DNA from: Cranoglanis bouderius
Lineage: Eukaryota; Chordata; Actinopteri; Siluriformes; Cranoglanididae
Assembly: GCA_023630585.1 (NCBI GenBank)
Contig: CM042567.1
Location: 1,326,001-1,390,000 of the forward strand
Length of the DNA stretch: 64,000 bases
Direction: 5' to 3'
A program made the position numbers and the translations under genes. Below, piece after piece: positions 56,471 to 64,000 of this stretch (the stretch's first letter is position 1; every line of letters starts with the position of its first letter). The notes beneath the pieces are model-generated. The model was not told the DNA's origin and did no database searches. It saw only the letters and a list, made by a program, of their open reading frames with translations.

Positions 56471-57032
56471 GGTAGTGTGTGCTATAAAATAAACTAAACA
56501 GAACACGATAGTTAACACGTTTTAGGAAAAGGAGCACTTTTTTTTTTTTCATACATTCTCAAGTGTATAATTCAGTCGATGGGAATTTGCTCAAGGAAAT
56601 CTCATTCAGCTGCATTCAGTGCTGTCTTTCCTTAAACTTTCAAATATTTTAGCACTTCTTTAGTCCTGGAGTAACTGCTCTGCTCGGCTCTGCTCTGAGG
56701 TAGCGTTTGCAGCCAGCAGCTGTGAAAAAGATCTCGATTCAGTTACGACGGAACAGCTTCGGGAATGATTGTGAAAAAATGAGGCAGGCGTTGATGTTAA
56801 ACGCTCTGATTGATACTCCAGAGCTGATTTTTCTCAACGGTGAAGTGGAAACTCCGGGTGCAGGATATCTCACGCTGACCACACGGAATAAATTACAAGT
56901 CTGAAGAATGTCTCCCTGTCATCGCATTTAGACCTCAATATCCTACAGTCATGTCAATTATTTAAATCGAGATCAGGAAATAACTAAAACATCATTTTTA
57001 TGTTAATCCAAGTGTATAATTAATACACATGC

Positions 57033-57065
<33 letters not shown>

Positions 57066-57099
57066 TTTATTTTTAGAGAAGAGCCGTTCTTAAACTTTT
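56471..57099. other. sox6 intron, no further gene
   Basis: Intronic sequence with a T run at 56539-56549 and (TTA)n at 57032-57063. The frame at 56707-56904 shows no domain. Confidence 0.5.
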
Positions 57100-57530
57100 C
57101 TTAAGTCGGGATAGCTAACGACATGTCACACATTTTATCCGTTTATAGTTACATTTAATGATGTGGAATGTCCACGAAACAAGTCAGTTCCTGTTCTCGC
57201 TTACGTTATAGCAGCTACAAACAGTCGTTCCCTCACCAGCCTCTCTTTATTCTCTCTCTCTCTCTGTTAAGGTTAATAGGACAAAACGATGTTATCGTGT
57301 TTGTGAGAAACTACAAAGGAGCGTAAACTCCTCGGAAGATGTCGGAAAACTTACAGCTGTACGTCTGACACTGGAGACTCCTTCCGCAAATGTTCAGATA
57401 AACCTGTTCTTACAGAAAACTTCACCTGTGGTTTGAGAGCTGCACTACTGTCAGAAAATTACTAGAAAATTAATCAACACCTCCTGACCAATCAGAATCC
57501 AGAGTTAATTAGCACTCTGTTATAATATAA
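57100..57530 (-). repeat. Dispersed repeat family G, second intronic copy
   Basis: Reads tatagttacatttaatgatg, gcagctacaaacagtcgttc, tctgacactggagactcctt and tcaacacctcctgaccaatc in order; this is the reverse orientation of the copy at 56050. A (CT)n stretch sits near 57255-57265. Confidence 0.85.
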
Positions 57531-57609
57531 AATAGGTCTTGATGAACATCATGCATGGAGTTTATGTGGGTTTTGTTTTTTTTCTTTTTGTTTTTTTTTT
57601 TTTTTTTAC

Positions 57610-57826
57610 CCCACAGTGAAGAACTGGCGCATTTCTTGTCTCCGCGAGCGCATCATCTGCTTGTACTCGCCAATTCGCAGCTTCTTGCCGTCGATGATGC
57701 ACGTGCGCTTGGGCCGAGGCTTGTACTTGTAGTTGGGGTACTTCTCCAGGTGGATCTTACTCAGACGAGCCTGTTCCTCGTAGTACGGCTGCTTCTCCTG
57801 GTTGGACATGGCCTTCCAGCGAGAGC
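57610..57826 (-). CDS. sox6: sox6 exon, second half of the HMG box
   Basis: Encodes the C-terminal two thirds of the Sox DNA-binding HMG box and the basic region after it. The frame starts with the end of a split glycine codon, then SRWKAMSNQEKQPYYEEQAR, then LSKIHLEKYPNYKYKPRPKR, TCIIDGKKLRIGEYKQMM and RSRRQEMRQFFTVG. These are helices 2-3 and the basic tail of SoxD boxes, nearly invariant in vertebrate Sox6. Acceptor ttaattcag ends at 57827 and donor gtaaaa begins at 57609. Length 217 with 2+213+2 bases fits the phases of both neighbours. The intron upstream (57827-61854) carries Tc1 element G only about 130 bases away. No stop, frameshift or missing contact residue was seen. Confidence 0.97.
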
Positions 57827-57954
57827 CTGAATTAAGAGGAAGATCAAGAATTTTGTCACGAATATACAAAATATACAAAAACTATGTGATTCATACAAGA
57901 CTTCAAGTGGATAATAAAATTATACACCATAAAGAGAAAATCTGCACTTTTTAT

Positions 57955-59407
57955 GTGAAAGATATAACACCAACATGTCAGAAAAAATTAAATAAATAAA
58001 TAAATAAAAAACAGAATCACAGAAAAAGGATCACCCCCTTGCTTTAATTTGCCTTAATTTTTTAATTACAGCCTTTAGTCGGTTGGGATATGTCTCTACT
58101 AACTTTGCACATCTAGACTTTGCAATATTTGCCCACTCTTCTTTGCAGAACTGCTCAAGTTCAGTTAAATGTGATGATGACTGTTTGTGGACTGCAGTCT
58201 TCAAGTCATTCCACAGATTTTCAATGGGGTTTAAGTCTGGGCTCTGACTAGGCCATGCAAGGACATTCACCTTTTTCTCCTTCAACCACTGTGTGGTCAG
58301 TTTTGCTGTGTGCTTTGGGTCATTGTCATGTTGGAAGGTAAACCTTCTTCCCATTAACAATTTTCCGGCAGAGGGCAGCAGATTTTCCTCAAGAATTTGA
58401 CGGTATTTTGCCCCATCCATTTTCCTTCTATCCTGACAAGTGCTCCAGTCCCTGCTGCAGAGAAACACCCCCATAACAGGATATTACCACCTCCATGCTT
58501 TACTGTAGGAATGGTGTTATTTGGATGGTGAGCTGTATTGGATTTCCGCCAGACATATCGTTTGGTGTTGAGGCCAAATAATTCAATTTTAGTTGAATTT
58601 AAACACCCTTTAAACACCTTTTCCACATGGCCTCAGGTCTGTTCATGTGGCCTTTCTTGAGGAATGGCATTTTTCTTGCAACCCTCCCATACAAGCTACA
58701 TTTGTGGAGAATTTGTGATATTTTTGTCACATGCACACAATGACCACTCTTTGTCATAAATTCCTGCAACTGCTTCAGAGTTACTGCAGGCCTCTTGGTA
58801 GCCTCTCTGACCACTTTCCTCCTGGCTCTTTCATCCAGTTTGGAGCGACGTCCTGATCCAGGGAGGGTCTGTGTTGTACCAAATACCTTCCACTTCTTAA
58901 TAATAAACTTCACTGTGCTTCTAGGCATTGATAAAGCCTTTGAATTTTTTTTGTATCCATCTCCTGACTTGTGCCTGTCCACAACTTTATCCGGGAGATC
59001 TTTTGACAGTGCCTTGCCACCCATAGTTGATCGTTTGCTTCAGTTGCACTACAAAATGCTCCAGGAAAGCTCTTTTCATGCTGAGCTAATCAAAATGACC
59101 ATAGCTGATCACAGTTGAAAGTCAAATGGCTTTGTGTGCCATTGAGAAGGTGATTAGCTACACCTTATTGAGTTTACAAGTCATTTTTAGGAGGGGGGTG
59201 ATCCTTTTTCCAACTCAGTTATTCTGTTTTTTAATTTTTTAAATATTTTCCTGACATGTTGGTGTTATATCTTTCACTTGGATGTTATAAGTTGCACTGA
59301 GTAAATACAGCCGGATAAAACAAAAACTGTGTCCGTCTTCATTTCAGGCTGAAAAGCAACAAAATGTGATTATTTTAAAGGGGGGTGATTCTTTTCTATA
59401 CTCACTG
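57955..59407 (-). mobile_element. Tc1-like transposon G in the HMG-box intron
   Basis: The right end is complete: ggggggtgattctttt at 59380-59397 and ctcactg at 59401-59407, followed by TA. A second, inner direct repeat, ggggggtgatcctttt, is at 59193-59210, about 187 bases away, the IR/DR plan of Sleeping Beauty-like elements. The left arm keeps the inner repeat (aaaaaggatcacccccttg at 58022-58040) and gatataacaccaacatgtca. It lacks the outer repeat, so mobility by its own ends is unlikely. Confidence 0.92.
58031..59024 (-). pseudogene. Tc1-like transposase remnant (element G)
   Basis: Nearly full length, in three frames. 59024-58599 encodes MGGKALSKDLPDKVVDRHKS and the two helix-turn-helix domains, with the GRRSK basic linker. 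58626-58354 encodes IELFGLNTKRYVW and LLWGCFSAAGTG. 58474-58031 encodes QHDNDPKHTAKL (second aspartate), SPDLNPIENLWNDLK (glutamate) and the C-terminus. The first catalytic aspartate segment (WSDETK in relatives) is not present in frame near 58610. Two frameshifts break the gene. The best preserved transposase in this window. Confidence 0.93.
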
Positions 59408-59409
59408 TA

Positions 59410-60353
59410 TATACAGTATATATAGTAGTTCTAAAGGAAATTGCAGTGTTTCAGTTAATGCTTGATGAATTTTGGAACTGTACTACTGATGTTACTCATA
59501 TAATGATTATACAGAATCCAATATGAACGTTATTTCTGCCCTAAACATTTTCTGCTTTCACTTTCCAGCTTTAATATCCATCCCTGCCTGAATCCGGTTG
59601 TTCGGGCTCATGGTGAGCCGATCGCTAAAGGCAGCTTTGTCTCAGAGTGCTGCATTAGCGGAAACAACAGGACCTGTAAATATCTCCAGCCTTCATCGTG
59701 TCCCTCTAGCTGACAGGACTTTTAGTAACGGTGATGTATTGACTCTCGGCACTGTGGGACGAGACCCATTTAGCCCCGTCATTTTTCATGACAAACACCA
59801 GGGCTGTGTGGCGGCTCCTAAATCCATCTGATTGAGCCACTCCAACAGCGGCCCCACTGCCACAATGTCTGACTCGCACTCGCCACGACAAGACATGACA
59901 GATCAGGTATATAGTGGTCATATAAATATATATATATATATAAATCACTAAAACATGCACAGAGAATATATTTCACTTTTATTTACTTAATATACTATTT
60001 ATTTATTTGTCATTAATTAATTTTTTATGGTGGGGGTTGTGGAGGATTTATTACTTATTTATTTATTTATTTATTTTACCAGTATTAGCTTTATAAATAT
60101 TACCTTTATAAAACAATAGTAACATATGACATATATCCAATGATATCAAATTTATGCATATTAAACATCTTGTCTTTGACACGGTATAGATATGTGTACT
60201 TTTTTATACTGTATTATATGTCGAATCTACGAATTATGAATACAGCATGAATAAAATTAGCTCATTATATATGTACAGTTTGGAATGTACTGCATTATAT
60301 ATACACAGTACAGTGCAAAAGTTTTAGGCGCATGCAAAGAAATGCTGTAGAAT

Positions 60354-60354
<1 letters not shown>
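59410..60354. other. sox6 intron, no gene
   Basis: Intronic, AT-rich, with a small TA tract at 59926-59941 and (ATTT) at 60050-60075. The complex part at 59580-59900 has no protein-like frame and may be a regulatory element. A cagtgcaaaagttttaggc word at 60310 resembles a Tc1-derivative end. Confidence 0.45.

Positions 60355-60432
<78 letters not shown>
60355..60432. repeat. (GATA)n microsatellite
   Basis: About 19 tetranucleotide units in the sox6 intron. Confidence 0.97.
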
Positions 60433-60434
<2 letters not shown>

Positions 60435-60525
60435 GCTGACTTTTACTCTCTTATTGTTTTCTATAAGGTTTAATTTGCATGTCTGGTTTTTCTCTGACGG
60501 ACAGAAACGATCTTCAGACTGAATG

Positions 60526-60529
<4 letters not shown>

Positions 60530-60573
<44 letters not shown>
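60530..60573. repeat. (CT)n microsatellite
   Basis: About 22 CT units, then ctcgctcgctct. Confidence 0.95.
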
Positions 60574-60576
<3 letters not shown>

Positions 60577-60579
60577 CGC

Positions 60580-61315
60580 TCTGGTCTCCGTCTCAGACAG
60601 AGAAGGTGTTCATTGGCTCGGGTGAAGCCGCTCGTGTTCGTTTACATCAACAGACTTTCAATGTGTCATGAATGCTGTTCTGTTTATCCTTCACGTCACA
60701 CACATTTATCACCATCACCAGGTCTGAACAGTGGAATATTTATACGTATAAGTTTTACACTAAGGTGCTGGTTAAAGTCAGTGCTACAAATCCTTCATTT
60801 ACATTCTTTACACGTTTAAAGTGATTTTATAGAAGAAACGATTGAAACATATTGCACTACTTGTGTCCTCAACATTTTTAAAAAGTAATAACGTTTCATG
60901 GTTTTTTTTTTTTTTTTACTAAAATATGACGTCAGCCTGTCCAGAGGGCGGGGCTTATAGTATCACTCCCATGTTGTCAAAACATCTGAGTGCTGGTCAA
61001 TCAAACATAAACACGCTCATCTACCCGATGATGGTGACAGATCAAGGAAAATCAGGCCTCGTAAATGTCTTTTTGGAGCTCGGGTAGTGACGTGAAATCT
61101 CGTCCATGCTTCGGTGGACTTCTTTAGAACTTTGAGCGTCTTTTCGGCGCTCCGTTACCTCACCGTTAAACACACGCGGAGCGAAAGCAAAGACGTAACA
61201 CACGAGATACAGCCTGTGCTAAAGGACAACCACAATTCTGCGCTACGAGAGTCTTTCTGTAGGGGACGCCAGGTTCAGAAGATTCTCTCAGGTTTTAGCC
61301 AGTAGGTTTTAGCCA
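60580..61315. other. sox6 intron, no further gene
   Basis: Complex sequence with a T run at 60901-60918. The frame at 61114-61305 is not recognised. Confidence 0.45.
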
Positions 61316-61420
61316 GGTTACACTTACAGTGTGTTTTATTCCTCTTATACCACAGCACTTTATTAAAGAACAGCTAGTCATCGTTTTTATCCAGTTATAG
61401 TTGCATTTAATGTAACTAAT
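61316..61420 (-). repeat. Dispersed repeat family G fragment
   Basis: Reads gtgttttattcctcttatac, accacagcactttattaaag and tatagttgcatttaatgt, shared with 63290-63480. Confidence 0.8.
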
Positions 61421-61725
61421 CTCTCTCTGTCTCTTGCTATTTCTGTTTCTCACTTGTCATCTGTCTCTCTCTCACTGTCTATCGTTTACTCTGTCTCTCT
61501 CTGTCTCTCTGTCTATCTCTCACTCTTTGTCTCTTTCTCAATCTTTCTTTCTGTGTGTGTCTGTCACTCTCAATCTTTCCCTCTCTATCTTTCTGTCTGT
61601 CTCTTCATCCCTGCCTCTCTCTATATCCGTGTCTTCCTGTCTCATGTCTCTTTGTCTAACTCTCCTCCTCCGTCTCTTTCTTCATCTGCATCTCTTGCTT
61701 TCTGTCTCTCACTCAGGTTTTTAAA
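61416..61725. repeat. CT-rich tract
   Basis: About 300 bases of degenerate tctctgtctct repeats. The serine-leucine-rich frames here are artefacts of this tract. Confidence 0.9.
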
Positions 61726-61854
61726 AAAAACATTGTAGTAATGCAGCTTCCTGTGAATTTCGGAAATATGCTGTTAGACAAGGCTGAAGCAGACCAACTA
61801 GCAGTGATTAGTGCGTGATTAATAACGGAAAAGCGTTTCTCACTCAGGACTCAC

Positions 61855-62028
61855 CCAGGATTTTGCTGATGTTGGAGTTGTGCATGTCCGGGAAAGCCTG
61901 CAGGATCTTGCGTCGCTCGTCCTTGGCCCACACCATGAAGGCGTTCATGGGCCGCTTGATGTGCGGCTCGTTGGGGTTCCGTCCTCGCGATTCCCTGAAC
62001 ACCCGGGCTTCGGTGGTGCTGGCGCCTC
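61855..62028 (-). CDS. sox6: sox6 exon, first half of the HMG box
   Basis: Encodes the residues before and the first part of the HMG box. The frame reads GGASTTEARVFRESRGRNPN, then EPHIKRPMNAFMVWAKDERR and KILQAFPDMHNSNISKILG, ending in a glycine codon split by the intron (donor gtgagt at 61854). RPMNAFMVWAKDERRKILQ with MHNSNISKILG is diagnostic of SoxD proteins. The upstream boundary is less certain: an acceptor after ccaacag puts the first base at 62028, which gives a 174-base exon with compatible phases (2+171+1), but its pyrimidine tract is weak and the frame stays open to about 62098. Another acceptor, after cacaacag near 62049, is possible. Preceding exons are outside the window. Confidence 0.95.
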
Positions 62029-62171
62029 CTGTTGGCCAACAATAATACTGTTGTGGTTTATCTGCAGAACCATTCAGCTCCTTACTCCCTGGAAACACCA
62101 GAGCGAGAAGAAGGACAAAGCGAGCGCAAAGCGTTAATCAACTTTGCAGGACTGGAGGAAACGAGCTGGAC

Positions 62172-62178
<7 letters not shown>

Positions 62179-62218
<40 letters not shown>

Positions 62219-62275
62219 ACACACTCTATACACACACACACACACACTTACACACTCTTCACACACACACTTCAA
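62179..62275. repeat. (CA)n array, interrupted
   Basis: CA runs at 62179-62217 and 62232-62247, then shorter ones. Confidence 0.95.
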
Positions 62276-62418
62276 TCTGATGGCCATCACTGTGGACAGA
62301 ACAAGACGGTGTTGTGGGTTCTGCTCATATCCAGAAGAAAAGAAACCGTGACTTAAATCCTTGTTAAATATTCATCCAGGGCCCAAGCACATAATCATTT
62401 CACACTCGCCGTCTCTCT

Positions 62419-62529
<111 letters not shown>

Positions 62530-62539
62530 TAAGCATTCA

Positions 62540-62915
62540 GCCTCTCAATCAGGCCACTCAGCATCATCAAGCCCCGAGTTTTTCCACTTACAGCGGGACG
62601 GAAAAGATTTCACGCGCTCTCGCTTCCTTTTATATGTAAGATGTGAAAGAATTAAATAAAAGCTGTATGAATATTTAAACAAACAAAAAAAAATAAATAA
62701 ATAACATGTTGATAAACAAGGCCTGAAAAATAAAACAAACCAAAAAAGGGCTTCCCATATGCTCCGATACATCTTTAATGATTCGAAAAAACTGGAAGAA
62801 GAAAGCTCAGAATGAGGCATGAATATTTCATCATCCACATGTGATGCGTGTTCATTAGGAGCTCGCGCGTCCTGCGTCGCTTGGCGTGCGTTACCTGCTA
62901 CGGCTTTCTGTTCTT
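62540..62915. other. sox6 intron, no exon seen
   Basis: Mixed sequence. I looked for an upstream sox6 exon here and found no frame with SoxD coiled-coil or glutamine-rich character. Confidence 0.45.
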
Positions 62916-62917
62916 AT

Positions 62918-62919
<2 letters not shown>

Positions 62920-62977
<58 letters not shown>
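62920..62977. repeat. (CA)n microsatellite
   Basis: About 28 CA units. Confidence 0.97.
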
Positions 62978-62978
<1 letters not shown>

Positions 62979-62979
62979 A

Positions 62980-63289
62980 GAAGCTCTTAATGAGTCTGTG
63001 TAGAGATATTAAAGTGTAATCTTCAGCGTCACCAACCGAAAACAGAGTGTACAAGGAGGAGCGGAGAAAGAGGAGAAAGAGGCCACCAAGGAGCTTCGTT
63101 TTATTATTTTTTTTATTTTTTATTTTTTAAATGAAGGACAAGGACAAGGATGAAGATTTGGACTCGGGGACAAACTGCCAACAAGAGTCTCAACTCCTCA
63201 AAGCGCTTCAGATTTAATCCCGAGAGTTTAAACCAACACACAAACCACAGCGCAGCTCAGAACATCATCAGCACCTGAAGTGTTTTATA
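62980..63289. other. sox6 intron, no exon seen
   Basis: Mixed sequence with T-rich stretch at 63100-63130. Nothing recognised. Confidence 0.45.
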
Positions 63290-63480
63290 TATGAGGATTA
63301 AACCACAGAGTGTGGTGCTGTTAGAGGAAACTAATCAACAACGAGGTGGTGCGATGAAGCCGAGTTACACTTACAACATCCCTGAGTGTTTTATTCCTCT
63401 TATACCACAGCACTTTATTAAAGAACAGAAAGTCATAGTTTTTATCCATTTATAGTTACATTTAATGTTACTAATCTCTC
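63290..63480 (-). repeat. Dispersed repeat family G fragment
   Basis: Contains aaccacagagtgtggtgctg, actaatcaacaacgaggtgg, gtgttttattcctcttatac and ccatttatagttacatttaa. It shows the 3' end of the family in reverse. Confidence 0.82.
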
Positions 63481-64000
63481 TCTCTCTCACTATTTCTGTA
63501 TCTCACTAGCTCTTTATGTCTCTCTTTCTCTCTCTGTCTGTCTCTCACTTTATCTGTCTCTCTTGAACTGTCCTTCTTTCACTCTTTGTCCTTCTCTCCA
63601 TCTCTTTCTCAATCTTTGTCTTCGTCCTTCTCTCTCTCTCTATCTGCCTCTCCTTCTCTGTCTTTCTTCATCTCTTGTTTTCTGTCTCTCTCTCTTTGTC
63701 TGTCTCTTACTTTATCTGTCTCTCTTGAACAGTCTTTCTTTCACTCTTTGTCCTTCTCTCCATCTCTTTCTCAATCTGTCTTCGTCCTTCTCTCTCTCTC
63801 TCTCTCTATCTGCCTCTCCTTCTCTGTCTTTCTTCATCTCTTGTTTTCTGTCTCTCTTTCTCTCTTTGTCTGCCTCTCACTTTATCTGTCTCTCTCTCAC
63901 TTCTTTGTCTCTCTCTCTCTCTCTCTCTCTCTGTCCCTCACTTTATCTCTACCTGACTCTCTGTCTGTCTCACCTTTTGTGTGTCTTTCTCTCTTTCTCA
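63474..64000. repeat. CT-rich tract with long internal duplication
   Basis: Degenerate TCTC/TGTC repeats to the window end. A segment at about 63538-63680 (ctgtctctcactttatctgt, then ctcttgaactgtcc) is repeated at about 63700-63850 with few changes, a period of about 160 bases. Confidence 0.9.

Noticed and set aside
57606..62098. sox5 or sox13 instead of sox6
   Set aside because: The HMG box is shared by all SoxD proteins, but the C-terminal MTSD, SPEP, VIQST and SDYSSENEA-type features fit Sox6. Sox5 ends with a different acidic tail and Sox13 lacks it.

Overview
The window is vertebrate nuclear DNA, almost certainly from a teleost fish. Simple-sequence arrays are dense and long, mainly (TA)n, (GT)n and (CA)n. 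At least seven Tc1/mariner elements or relics are present, together with tRNA-derived SINEs, hAT-type MITEs and repeats I recognise as widespread in fish genomes. A catfish-like (otophysan) source is my best guess, but the sequence does not prove it.

I can support one protein-coding gene with confidence: the 3' end of sox6, a SoxD transcription factor, on the minus strand. Its last three coding exons lie at 61855-62028 (first half of the HMG box), 57610-57826 (second half of the HMG box and following basic region) and 55561-55852 (acidic C-terminus and stop). Reading frames and splice phases join without a break. Earlier exons lie beyond base 64000. A long, repeat-interrupted 3' untranslated region probably runs from 55560 down to roughly 50230.

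The most interesting signal is in that UTR. Seven matches to the miR-499 seed complement lie between 53267 and 55219, two of them as pairs 22-23 nt apart. One site directly abuts a miR-219-type seed match, and there is also an extended miR-155-type match. Repression of Sox6 by miR-499, miR-208 and miR-219 is established in vertebrate muscle and oligodendrocytes, so the window seems to show a dense fish version of that circuit, partly built around transposon and microsatellite sequence.

The left 50 kb looks like a gene desert. It holds six blocks (A-F) of a foldback repeat rich in AGAACC/GGTTCT (880-1560, 6060-7060, 16080-17680, 18290-19420, 25140-26130, 28690-29620). It also holds several copies of a second dispersed repeat, called family G here (11 in the whole window), nested Tc1 elements (35502-38505; 4381-6000), and islands of complex non-repetitive sequence that are candidate conserved regulatory elements. 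These islands lie near 12.0-13.8, 18.0, 19.7, 21, 31.6, 35, 39.6, 41.7, 43.0-43.8 and 44.3-46.6 kb. A regulatory desert beside a developmental transcription factor is the expected setting, but conservation could not be tested here.

No rRNA, CRISPR array or functional tRNA gene was seen. Nearly all long open frames outside sox6 are microsatellite translations or transposase debris.
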